NCBI GenBank assembly: GCA_035353055.1
Contig: DAOPYW010000009.1
Span: 1 to 45,031 of the forward strand
DNA: 45,031 nucleotides
Direction: 5' to 3'
DNA from: JAAYDH01 sp035353055
GTDB taxonomy: Bacteria; Bacillota_I; Bacilli_A; RFN20; CAG-826
Under the pieces are notes generated by a model. It saw nothing but the letters and a program-made list of their open reading frames with translations. It was not told the origin of the DNA and made no database searches. The translations under genes were made by a program, and so were the position numbers. Within the stretch, counting starts at the first letter, position 1, and each line of letters starts with the position of its first letter. Positions 14,452 to 22,813 of this stretch are shown here, piece after piece.

Positions 14452-14889
14452 TTAGTGAACAAATTCTCCGCTACCATCCTTGAGATTTTCCGTCTTATGA
14501 TAGACAATTCCGGTAACGATATTGATTATATAAATAAAGGCAAAGGCGACTAAAATGCCCCAGAACATCAGAGGAGTGGCAAAGTATAGAAAAACCGACA
14601 TCCCTCCGATAGTTAAGACATTGAGCAAGAGCCACAGAAGGCCGAGCTTTTTGAGCTTGAGGTAGAAGAACGGCACGCCGGTAAAGCCTATCAAGCAAAA
14701 TAGGGTTAATAGAATGCTTTTATAACGTGGTTTAGCGTGACAAAATTCGGGATTGTTGACATCGATTTCCGAAGTCACTTCGATAGTTTCTCCGGTCACG
14801 CCTTCTAATGGGAGTTTTGCTCCGCAAATGGGGCAGATATCCTTATCGAATTTTGAGATTCGGGATTTGCAGTTGCGACAAATTGGCAT
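14452..14889 (-). CDS. Zinc-ribbon membrane protein (145 aa)
   Basis: The N-terminus has two Cys pairs, C4-x-x-C7 and C19-x-x-C22 (MPICRNC and DICPICG), forming a zinc ribbon of the kind found ahead of small membrane domains. An acidic linker follows, then three hydrophobic segments at about 58-75, 82-105 and 107-128, close to a TM2-like arrangement. The function of such proteins is unknown. It opens the operon that continues with rsmE, an unknown gene and mtaB, with AGAGGA before the ATG. Its stop abuts the rsmE start, so expression is linked to rRNA and tRNA modification although a direct role is not implied. Confidence 0.8.
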   Translation of the reverse strand: MPICRNCKSRISKFDKDICPICGAKLPLEGVTGETIEVTSEIDVNNPEFCHAKPRYKSILLTLFCLIGFTGVPFFYLKLKKLGLLWLLLNVLTIGGMSVFLYFATPLMFWGILVAFAFIYIINIVTGIVYHKTENLKDGSGEFVH

Positions 14890-14995
14890 ATTATGTTCCT
14901 CTCAATCTATGTTAGCACATGGTATTTCTCGCTAAAGAAGCGAAATTAATTAATTAATAGATGTCAAATCTATGCAAAAATGATAATATCACAAT

Positions 14996-15424
14996 ATGAA
15001 AAAATTGCTTAACAAATTTAAAGCTAATTTGCGGACTAACCTCTTGATTCTCTTCATTGGTTTCGGTTTAGGAGTGGCTTTTTTCTTCCTTTATATCTAC
15101 GTCTTATCTAGCGGGCCTTACTTCATTAATATGACTGATGCTTGTTTTATACTCACCGCTGTCTATCTCGCGGTCGGGGGATTGATGTGGGTCGCACGTC
15201 TCGGCTTCTTCGATACCTTCGCCTATGGCTTTATCTCGGTGGGAAATGTCTTCTTCCGCCCCGTAAAGGTCGAGAAGAAATACGATGATCTCATCGATTA
15301 TAAAACTCAAAAATACGAGAAGAGGAAAAATCAGGGATATTACTTTTTATCCCTTTTTATGCTCGGGATTTTAGCGCTGATTGCCAGCCTAGTTTTCTAC
15401 GCTTTTTACTTTTTTATTCGCTAA
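14996..15424 (+). CDS. DUF3899 membrane protein
   Basis: A 142-residue protein with three hydrophobic segments at about 15-37, 47-70 and 117-140. The central stretch RLGFFDTFAYGFISVGNVFF and the following basic loop KVEKKYDDLIDYKTQKYEKRK match the DUF3899 family of Firmicutes and Mollicutes, whose role is unknown. No ribosome binding site is seen. A GATAAT box (14982-14987) lies eight bases before the ATG, so the transcript may start at or next to the start codon. It is divergent from the rsmE-mtaB operon and lies 139 bases upstream of the subtilase, which has its own promoter. Confidence 0.82.
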   Translation: MKKLLNKFKANLRTNLLILFIGFGLGVAFFFLYIYVLSSGPYFINMTDACFILTAVYLAVGGLMWVARLGFFDTFAYGFISVGNVFFRPVKVEKKYDDLIDYKTQKYEKRKNQGYYFLSLFMLGILALIASLVFYAFYFFIR

Positions 15425-15431
15425 TTAGGCA

Positions 15432-15449
15432 TAGAAATTATTATTTCTA
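15432..15449. repeat. Inverted repeat upstream of the subtilase promoter
   Basis: TAGAAAT, four bases, ATTTCTA: a perfect 7-bp inverted repeat. It lacks a T-tract, so it is more likely a protein-binding site than a terminator of the DUF3899 gene. Confidence 0.45.
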
Positions 15450-15502
15450 CCGAGATAAAGGAAGAATTAGCAAATTTTCCTATTATTCTTAATAAAATAA
15501 TA

Positions 15503-15563
15503 TATAATATACAACAATACTCAAAATCGAGTAGTTTTCTTTTTTAAGAAAGGGGGAATTATT
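15503..15563 (+). promoter_or_regulatory. Subtilase -10 box and leader
   Basis: TATAAT at 15503-15508 without a clear -35 box; the leader contains a short hairpin ACTC-AAAATC-GAGT at about 15528-15541 and an AGGGGGAA ribosome site before the ATG at 15564. Confidence 0.5.
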
Positions 15564-18500
15564 ATGCTAAATTCTATACTCTTAGCATTAGTTAGCGTCA
15601 TCTTCGCTGTTGGTGGCGCAACTTCTTTAACCAGTGTGTCAGAGACCAAAGAAGAACAAGATGCTCACATCATTGTTCAGCTTGAGGGAGCGACTGATGG
15701 TTTTACCACACAATCGGTTATACGCAAACAGGATAACTTGCTGAGAGTAATCTCCAATTCAATTACCGATAATTACACCGTGACCAACCGGGTTACCAAT
15801 GTCACAAATGCGATTATCATGGATGTTCCTTCGAGTTACGTTTCTCAGATTCGCCATCTCGATGCCGTCCAAGCTGTCGATTACAATAAGATCCATAATG
15901 TGACTTATTTCGACGGGGCTAATTATGAGATTACTTTACAAAGTAAAGCTCGTTTATCGGCTGCCCACACCGCAAGCGACAATGCTTCAGCCGAAACGAT
16001 GAACGTCCCAGCTTCTTCTAGCCAAGGAGAGGGAGTCTTTGTCGCCGTCCTTGATACCTCATTCCGCTTAACTCACGAGGCTTTTAGCGCTCTCGATGCC
16101 GGGGTCAGCCTCAAAGTAACTCAAGAATCGCTATTGCCAATTATCAGTGGCAGCAGCTTCCATGGTCGCCCAGACGGAACCCACTCAACTTATTTCAACA
16201 ATAAGGTGCCATTCTTCTATGATTATGGCGGCGATACTTCCGTCAAAAACGTTCCTGGCACTCCTGACTACGATGTCGCTAGTGACCTAAGCGAACACGG
16301 CACTCACGTCGCCAGCATTATCGGAGCTAATGGCCCTTACAAAGGCATCGCTCCTAAATCTCAATTAGCTCTAATGAAGGTTTTCACCGCTTATACTCCT
16401 ACCCCAGCCGATGCAAAATTAGGTTATACCGCTGATGTCGGAGCTTACGATGAACCAATTCTTTTAGCTTTGGAAGACGCCGCTAAAATAGGTGTTGACA
16501 TCGTCAACATGTCCTTAGGTAGCGACCTCGATGACTTCGATGGCAACACCATCGTTCAATCGACAATCCGCCAGATGCAAGAAAGCGGCATTAATGTCAA
16601 CGTCGCTGCTGGCAACTCCGGCAAAGGCATGTACAAGCAAAGCGCTTACGAAAACTGGTCTACCGATGTCGTTGAAACCGGCATTATCTCCTCTTATGCC
16701 AATAACTCTGGCGCTACGACAGTGGCTGCTGCCCAAGCCAATTGGGAATTCTATCAAGAATGCATGCTCGTCGCAGGCTCCAATGTCTCCTACTATGACC
16801 AAGTGACTAACTACACTAGCACCGATGGCGAAGTGAAGTACGATGTCGAAAGACATTTAAAAGACCTCACCACTGGCGGCGTCAGCGAGTTCGGTTGGGT
16901 CAAAGTGCCAAACTTCGGCGATGTCGCTGACTATAACACCATCTCCGTCGCTGGCAAAATCGCTGTCGTCGACCGCGGCGATCTCTCCTTTACTGCTAAA
17001 GTACAAAACGCCGTCAGCAAGGGTGCTATTGCTGTCATCATCATTAACAATGATGCTAGCGAGACAGATTTCACTTTCCGCATGGACTTCGGTGGCTATT
17101 CACCAACTGTTCCTGTCGTCAGTGTTCTCTTCCGCGATAAGACCACCTTTGATAATGCTCAAAGCGGCATCTTATCCATCTTAATCAATACTTTCGCGGA
17201 TAATCCCACCGCTCATCAAGTGACTGATTTCACTTCTGACGGCGCGACTTATAACTTAGATCTCAAGCCAGAAATTTCTGCTCCTGGACAAAATATCAAA
17301 GGCGCCGTCATCTCCAGCGATACCGCTTACGATTATTTAAGCGGAACTTCAATGGCTACTCCAAACTACTGTGGCGCGCAAGCTCTCTTGCTCTCCAATC
17401 ACTTAGCGGAAGCGGGATACAAGGAGTCCTTGACTTCTCGCATCATGTCCACTGCCACCCCTTTAAAAGATGCCCACGGAGTCAACCACACTAGCGTCCG
17501 CATTCAAGGCGCTGGCATGGTCGATGTTTCGGCTGCGGATAGCTCTTCTGTCTATCTCGAAGGATTAAATGATGCTGGCACTGCAGGAATTAGCAAAGCC
17601 AAGATCCAACTCCGCAACAATGCCGACATCAAGGCTGGCAATGTCAAATTATCTTTCTTAGCTCACAACTCCGCTGCTACGAGCTTGGTCTACAACGCTA
17701 AAGTAAGCGTCTATCGCCCCTCCATCGCAACTTACGATGCTGAGAGATATCCTGAATTAACTGGTAATTACGCTTCGATTCTCGACACCTCAATCGGTGA
17801 ATTCACTCAACAAGTGACGATCAATCCTGGCGATTCCACCATTAACATGAACACCTACGCTCTATCATCCCAAGCGAAAGAGGCTATCAATGCTGCTTTC
17901 GAATACGGATGTTCAATCGAAGGCTACGTGGTCTTAACTCCCGTCCAAAGCGGGACTCCAACCCTTAGCATTCCATTCTATGGTTTCTACGGCGATTACT
18001 CCGCGGCTTCTCCTGTCGAACCTTTCACTTTTGAAAGAGAAGAGGGAAAAGCTTATCAATCAGATGTCGTCAACGCTTTAGCCGTCAAAGGCTTAGGCTT
18101 GAAAGGCGCTGATTATCGCTCTGGCTGGGTCACTGGCTACTTCCCTGATTTTGACAGCGTTTCGATGGAAGGCGTTATTTATAACGAATCCAGCATCTTC
18201 ACGATGAAGGATGCCAATAAGAAGACGATGACTACCGTCGGAACCAATCCTTACACTGGCGAAGTATCCGCTGATAATATCTTTATCGGCAATAATGCTT
18301 CCAGCAACACGATGATTATCCAGCAATTCGTCACTCGCTCCGTCAGCACCAACTACATCACTTTGACTAATAAAGCCACTGACGAAGTAGTCTTGACTGA
18401 TCACATGTTTGACTCTCTATTCGGATCCAGCGAGGAAGGCCATGAAAACTACTCTTTGTATAAATCACACGCCTCCGCTGATTATTTATCAAGTGGTATT

Positions 18501-19364
18501 GTCGCTCACCGCGCTTACAGCATTATTCCGACCTACGATACCAAGACCAATGTCTTCTATGCTGATGGCGAATATGAAATCTCTTTCAATTACACTATCA
18601 CAGCCACTGGTCAAACTTATGAGCTTCACTACACCATCAATATCGATTCTGGTGTCCCGACAGTCAAATCCGTCGACTCCGTGAAAAAAGGTGGTAAAGC
18701 CTATCTCCGCATTCGCTATAACGAATCCAACATCACTTATGCCGCCGTCAATGGCGAACAAGTCGAAGCTCTCAAAGATAATGTCAGCTCCTATGTCGAT
18801 ATTCTCCAAAAGGATTTCGCCGATTCTGACAAAGTATTCTTTAAAACTTACAACTTAGCTTTATCGAGTGGATATATGATTACCCATATCAGCGATGACT
18901 ATCATATCGCCATCGAAAACGAAACTTTGCTGATGAGCTACGATTTCACCACCAAGATTACCGAAGGTACCGCTGAATCTGGAAAAGTCAACCGCACATT
19001 TGAAATTGCGGTGAAAAAGAGCGCTACCAAAGTCACATTAGCCGATGGGATGGATGTGACAATTAAGCTGACGGAAGGCTTAGACCCAGCGACTTTAAAA
19101 GTCTACGATATCGACGCCAGTAGCGTGGAGACCGAAGCAGAAGTGACCGTCAGCGGTTACTACGCGACTTTCCATTCTGTCAAAGGCAACTTCCGCATGG
19201 TTTCAGACCGCGTGTCTAATCCTCCAGAATTCATTAAAACTGGTTCAAGCGGTGGCTGTGGAGGCTCAATTGCTACCACTTCCATTCTCTTGTCAGCCAC
19301 TGCCTTAGCCTGCGTCTTATTCGTCATTATCAAACGCCGTAAATTTACCGCTTTTGAAAAATAA
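15564..19364 (+). CDS. Cell-surface subtilisin-like serine protease (lactocepin type)
   Basis: A 1266-residue S8 protease. Signal peptide at 1-20, an inhibitor-like propeptide region to about 150, then the catalytic domain with D164 (VLDTSF), H245 (SEHGTHVAS), N351 (AAGNSG) and S596 (LSGTSMATP). A protease-associated domain is inserted at about 400-545 (SVAGKIAVVDRGDLSF and KGAIAVIIINN), as in lactocepins. The ~600-residue C-terminal part is beta-rich and probably spaces the enzyme from the cell. The C-terminus has SSGGCGGSI, a membrane helix (about 1236-1256) and KRRK, with no LPXTG motif. It should cleave extracellular proteins and so supply peptides to the Opp system encoded just downstream on the opposite strand. 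Confidence 0.95.
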   Translation: MLNSILLALVSVIFAVGGATSLTSVSETKEEQDAHIIVQLEGATDGFTTQSVIRKQDNLLRVISNSITDNYTVTNRVTNVTNAIIMDVPSSYVSQIRHLDAVQAVDYNKIHNVTYFDGANYEITLQSKARLSAAHTASDNASAETMNVPASSSQGEGVFVAVLDTSFRLTHEAFSALDAGVSLKVTQESLLPIISGSSFHGRPDGTHSTYFNNKVPFFYDYGGDTSVKNVPGTPDYDVASDLSEHGTHVASIIGANGPYKGIAPKSQLALMKVFTAYTPTPADAKLGYTADVGAYDEPILLALEDAAKIGVDIVNMSLGSDLDDFDGNTIVQSTIRQMQESGINVNVAAGNSGKGMYKQSAYENWSTDVVETGIISSYANNSGATTVAAAQANWEFYQECMLVAGSNVSYYDQVTNYTSTDGEVKYDVERHLKDLTTGGVSEFGWVKVPNFGDVADYNTISVAGKIAVVDRGDLSFTAKVQNAVSKGAIAVIIINNDASETDFTFRMDFGGYSPTVPVVSVLFRDKTTFDNAQSGILSILINTFADNPTAHQVTDFTSDGATYNLDLKPEISAPGQNIKGAVISSDTAYDYLSGTSMATPNYCGAQALLLSNHLAEAGYKESLTSRIMSTATPLKDAHGVNHTSVRIQGAGMVDVSAADSSSVYLEGLNDAGTAGISKAKIQLRNNADIKAGNVKLSFLAHNSAATSLVYNAKVSVYRPSIATYDAERYPELTGNYASILDTSIGEFTQQVTINPGDSTINMNTYALSSQAKEAINAAFEYGCSIEGYVVLTPVQSGTPTLSIPFYGFYGDYSAASPVEPFTFEREEGKAYQSDVVNALAVKGLGLKGADYRSGWVTGYFPDFDSVSMEGVIYNESSIFTMKDANKKTMTTVGTNPYTGEVSADNIFIGNNASSNTMIIQQFVTRSVSTNYITLTNKATDEVVLTDHMFDSLFGSSEEGHENYSLYKSHASADYLSSGIVAHRAYSIIPTYDTKTNVFYADGEYEISFNYTITATGQTYELHYTINIDSGVPTVKSVDSVKKGGKAYLRIRYNESNITYAAVNGEQVEALKDNVSSYVDILQKDFADSDKVFFKTYNLALSSGYMITHISDDYHIAIENETLLMSYDFTTKITEGTAESGKVNRTFEIAVKKSATKVTLADGMDVTIKLTEGLDPATLKVYDIDASSVETEAEVTVSGYYATFHSVKGNFRMVSDRVSNPPEFIKTGSSGGCGGSIATTSILLSATALACVLFVIIKRRKFTAFEK

Positions 19365-19388
19365 CTGGCAAGCTAAACTTAAAAAATT

Positions 19389-19415
19389 GACCACGATTGA
19401 TTCGTGGTCTTTTTG
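19389..19415 (+). terminator. Terminator of the subtilase gene
   Basis: GACCACGA, a five-base loop, TCGTGGTC, then six T. Perfect 8-bp stem. Confidence 0.92.
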
Positions 19416-19434
19416 TTGTCTGAAAAAGAGCGAG

Positions 19435-19460
19435 AAAAAAGGATACCTCCGGTATCCTTT
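19435..19460 (-). terminator. Terminator of the opp operon
   Basis: On the minus strand AAAGGATACC, a three-base loop, GGTATCCTTT, and a T-run. Perfect 10-bp stem. Confidence 0.93.
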
Positions 19461-19467
19461 ATTTTGA

Positions 19468-20970
19468 CTACTTGCCAACTTTATCAATATCGCTAATCTT
19501 GGCTTTATACTTCTTTAGTTCGATGCTATTAGCGAGGACAAAGTGCCCGGGAATAATTTCCACTAAGCTAGGCTTCTCGACGGAATAGTCATGATCCTTG
19601 TAAGGATTATAGATGATTCTGGTGCGATCTTTTTCCGTCAATGGGTCGGGCTTTGGAATCGCGGATAATAGCGCATTGGTGTAAGGATGAAGCGGATGCT
19701 TGAACAATTCATCGCTAGTCGCTAATTCGACGATTTCGCCGTAATACATAACTGCGATTCTATCGCAGAAGTATTTGACGACAGATAAGTCGTGAGCGAT
19801 GAAGAGCATCGTCAATCCCATCTCTTCTTTTAAGTTGTTGAGCAAGTTGATGATCTGAGCGCGGATCGAGACGTCGAGAGCGGAGATTGGCTCATCACAG
19901 ATGAGGAATTCCGGATTCATGATCAAGGCGCGGGCGATGCCAATTCTCTGGCGTTGACCACCGGAGAACTCGTGTGGATAGCGGGAAGCATATTCAGCAA
20001 TCAGTCCCACTTTTTCTAATACTTCGGCGACTTTCTTAGAGTTCGCAAATTTATTGTGATGGCCCTGGATTTGCAGGCCCTCTTGAATGATTTCTTCGAC
20101 AGTCATGCGAGGATCGAGAGAATCGACAGGATCTTGGAAGATCATCTGCATCTTGCTCATCAAGTGCTTGTCGACATGGGAATTATCATAAGCGATTTGA
20201 CGAATCGCTTCACGCTGCTCGTTGACGACGTTGTCTAGCGTGATGCGGATCTCTTCGATTTTAGCGGCATATTCCTTGCGGATCTCCGCTTCTTTGGCCT
20301 CGCGTTCTGGAGTCTTGATGGCAACTCCCTGCTCTTTTTGTTTGCGCTCAGCAACTAGAGCGGCTTTTTTAGCCTTTAATTGCTTTACTTCTTTTTCGAG
20401 CTGCGCGATGCTAGCGGCATATTCGAGGTTTTCTTTTTCTAATAATTGAGCTTCTTCGCTCTCATCATCGACAGTGGACACGATGCGTTTGACGGCATTC
20501 TTGTGCTTCACTTTAGTTTCATGAATGAGGCTCTTCTTCTCGCCGATTTCAAAAGAAGCCATCTTGATTTCGCTACCTAGACCGGTAATATCGTAAATCT
20601 GCTCGATTTTGTCTTCCTCTTCGCCTTTCAAAACAGCGATGATCTTGCGAGCTTTAATGGTGGCAAATTTGATCTCTTTGACGTTCCATCTCTTTCCCGC
20701 GGAGATGCGATAACCTTTGAAGTAAATCGAGCCAGAAGTGATGTTGTAGAGGCGGATTAAAGAGCGACCTGTTGTGGTTTTACCACAACCTGACTCACCG
20801 ACTAAGCCGAAGCATTCGCCTTTTTTGATATCAAAAGAGACGTTGTGAACGGCTTTGGTCTTAAAGGCGTTGCGGCCGCGACCAATGGTGAAGAATTGCT
20901 TTAAGTGGCGAACCGAAAGAACGATGTCGTTTTCCACTAATTCAGGGCGGTATGAGACTTGTTTGGCCAT
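19468..20970 (-). CDS. oppF: Oligopeptide ABC transporter ATPase OppF with helical insertion
   Basis: A 500-residue ATPase against a usual ~310-330. Walker A GESGCGKT lies at 58-65, but about 165 extra residues (roughly 100-265) separate it from the Q-loop FQDP at 278-281. The insertion is charged and partly heptad-like (QLEKEVKQLKAKKAALVAERKQKE at about 190-213), so coiled coil is likely. The rest is normal: signature EFSGGQRQR at 334-342, Walker B EFLICDEP at 354-361, and the C-terminal oligopeptide/dipeptide family tail. It hydrolyses ATP with OppD to drive peptide import. Larger OppF proteins are known in mycoplasmas. It starts two bases after oppD and is last in the operon. Confidence 0.95.
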   Translation of the reverse strand: MAKQVSYRPELVENDIVLSVRHLKQFFTIGRGRNAFKTKAVHNVSFDIKKGECFGLVGESGCGKTTTGRSLIRLYNITSGSIYFKGYRISAGKRWNVKEIKFATIKARKIIAVLKGEEEDKIEQIYDITGLGSEIKMASFEIGEKKSLIHETKVKHKNAVKRIVSTVDDESEEAQLLEKENLEYAASIAQLEKEVKQLKAKKAALVAERKQKEQGVAIKTPEREAKEAEIRKEYAAKIEEIRITLDNVVNEQREAIRQIAYDNSHVDKHLMSKMQMIFQDPVDSLDPRMTVEEIIQEGLQIQGHHNKFANSKKVAEVLEKVGLIAEYASRYPHEFSGGQRQRIGIARALIMNPEFLICDEPISALDVSIRAQIINLLNNLKEEMGLTMLFIAHDLSVVKYFCDRIAVMYYGEIVELATSDELFKHPLHPYTNALLSAIPKPDPLTEKDRTRIIYNPYKDHDYSVEKPSLVEIIPGHFVLANSIELKKYKAKISDIDKVGK

Positions 20971-20972
20971 AA

Positions 20973-22811
20973 TTACTTACCCTCCTTTTGACGAGCAGCA
21001 TGTGCTTTTAAAGAATTTTGAATGCGGGTAGAAACGATGACTGGCATCTTCACTTTCGGAGCGCGAGGGTCTAAGAGCCATGTCGCGGCATAGTGCGAAT
21101 CCGAAACTTTGAAGAATGGAGGTTCTTCCTTGAAGTCAATCGCCATCGCATATTTGCTTCTCACTGCGAAGGCATCGCCTTCGGGTGGATAAATCATGTT
21201 GGGTGGAGTGCCGGGAATCGCTTCTAGCCTCTCTTTGCTATCCACGTCAGGGATAGAGGATAGCAGAGCCCAGGTGTAAGGGTGGCGAGGATCATAGAAG
21301 ATCTCGTCAGCTTTGCCATACTCGACAATTTTGCCAGCGTACATGACAGCGACGCGGTCAGCCATGTTGGCCACGACACCTAAGTCGTGAGTGATGAAGA
21401 TAACGGAGAGCTTTCTCTCGCGTTTTAATTTGTTGATTAATTCGAGAATCTGAGCTTGGATAGTCACATCCAACGCAGTGGTTGGCTCATCGCAGATCAA
21501 GATATCGGGATTGGCGGTCAAGGCAATCGCAATGACGATGCGCTGGCGCATACCACCTGAGAATTCAAAGGGATATTGCTTGAAGCGCTTCTCCGGTTGA
21601 GGAATGCCGACTTCCGCCATGATTTCCAGAGCCTTTTCTTTAGCTTCTTTCTTGGTAATTTTCAAAGAGGCGATGTATTTTTCCTTCAGAGCCAATAGCT
21701 CTTGCTTAATAGTCGCTTTCGCGTGTTCAGTATGAGCTTGTGGCAGCTTAACCTTAATCGCATCTCTCTTGGCGATATAATCAGCCTTTAACTTGGCGGC
21801 ATAAGCCTTAACTTCAGCCTTAGCCACTTTGGATTTAGCTTTAAAAATATCGCGTTTTTCTTTGATTTCATCATCGAATTGAGCGTGAAGTTCTCTCTTG
21901 ATGCGAGCGTAGTCCTGGCGAGCAGTTTTAATCTGCTGATTGTAATCTTTTTCGATCTCTTTGCAGGCTGCTTTGGTCTCCAATCTCTCTCGGCTGCGAT
22001 CGACGCGGAGAGCATTTTGTTCTTTGCGGCCTTCGGCCTTGACTCGCTTAATCGTCGCATTAAATTTTGCTTTAAAGTCCGCTAATCGAGCTTTTAATTC
22101 AGCCAGTTTAGCGAGATTAGCCTCTCGGTTTTCCTTTTGGTCTTTCAAAGCAGCGGTAAGAGCGCTAATCTCCCTTTCCAAAGGCTCGACTTCGCGGTTG
22201 TATTCGCCAGCGAGATCGGTGAGGTTGGATTTGACTTCCTGACCCTTTTTATACATGTTAGCGGCGACTGACTGATGATGGAGAATGTAGCTAGCCTTGA
22301 CTTTTTCTTTGTCCACTTTCAAGAAGTGAATTTTGTCTTTGGCATTAGCGATGCCAGCATTTCGCTCTGTTAAAGCGTTTTTATATGCCACGAGCTCATC
22401 GCTGACTTTTTCTTCATACATCTTCTTTAAGCGATCATTGTTGATGAGCATCGATTCCGTGATTTGGTGACCGATGCGGACGATGGGGTTCAAAGAGGAG
22501 AGAGGATCCTGGAAAATCATGCCGATTTTCTTGCCTCTGATGCGGTGAAATTCATCCTCGCTGACCTTGGTGAGATCTTCGCCTTGGTACATGATGGATC
22601 CACCTTTAATACGACCATTAGCAGAGAGAATGCCCATGATAGATTTGGAGGTGACTGATTTGCCGCTTCCTGATTCACCGACGATGCATAATGTCTCGCC
22701 CTTATAGAGGTCGAAGGAGATGCCGCGAACGGCTTGGACATAGCCGTGATCAGTAGAGAAATGAATGGTTAAGTCTTTGACAGAAAGAACGACTTCTTTA
22801 TTTTTTGACAT
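20973..22811 (-). CDS. oppD: Oligopeptide ABC transporter ATPase OppD with long coiled-coil insertion
   Basis: A 612-residue ATPase against a usual ~340. Walker A GESGSGKS is at 45-52 and the Q-loop FQDP at 100-103. An insertion of about 260 residues (roughly 125-388) separates these from the signature FSGGMRQR (417-424) and Walker B DILICDEP (436-443). The inserted part is rich in Lys, Glu, Ala and Arg with long helical heptad patterns, consistent with an extended coiled coil that would stick out from the helical subdomain. In OppF the insertion lies before the Q-loop, so the two are not at equivalent points. The D-loop, H-loop (FITHDLGV) and C-terminal OppD tail look intact. Two-base gaps to both neighbours show tight coupling. 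Confidence 0.95.
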   Translation of the reverse strand: MSKNKEVVLSVKDLTIHFSTDHGYVQAVRGISFDLYKGETLCIVGESGSGKSVTSKSIMGILSANGRIKGGSIMYQGEDLTKVSEDEFHRIRGKKIGMIFQDPLSSLNPIVRIGHQITESMLINNDRLKKMYEEKVSDELVAYKNALTERNAGIANAKDKIHFLKVDKEKVKASYILHHQSVAANMYKKGQEVKSNLTDLAGEYNREVEPLEREISALTAALKDQKENREANLAKLAELKARLADFKAKFNATIKRVKAEGRKEQNALRVDRSRERLETKAACKEIEKDYNQQIKTARQDYARIKRELHAQFDDEIKEKRDIFKAKSKVAKAEVKAYAAKLKADYIAKRDAIKVKLPQAHTEHAKATIKQELLALKEKYIASLKITKKEAKEKALEIMAEVGIPQPEKRFKQYPFEFSGGMRQRIVIAIALTANPDILICDEPTTALDVTIQAQILELINKLKRERKLSVIFITHDLGVVANMADRVAVMYAGKIVEYGKADEIFYDPRHPYTWALLSSIPDVDSKERLEAIPGTPPNMIYPPEGDAFAVRSKYAMAIDFKEEPPFFKVSDSHYAATWLLDPRAPKVKMPVIVSTRIQNSLKAHAARQKEGK

Positions 22812-22813
22812 AG

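Noticed and set aside
15564..19364. Several overlapping frames of 87-113 residues within the subtilase gene
   Set aside because: These are alternative-frame shadows in a gene with biased third positions; the subtilase frame carries the complete catalytic triad.
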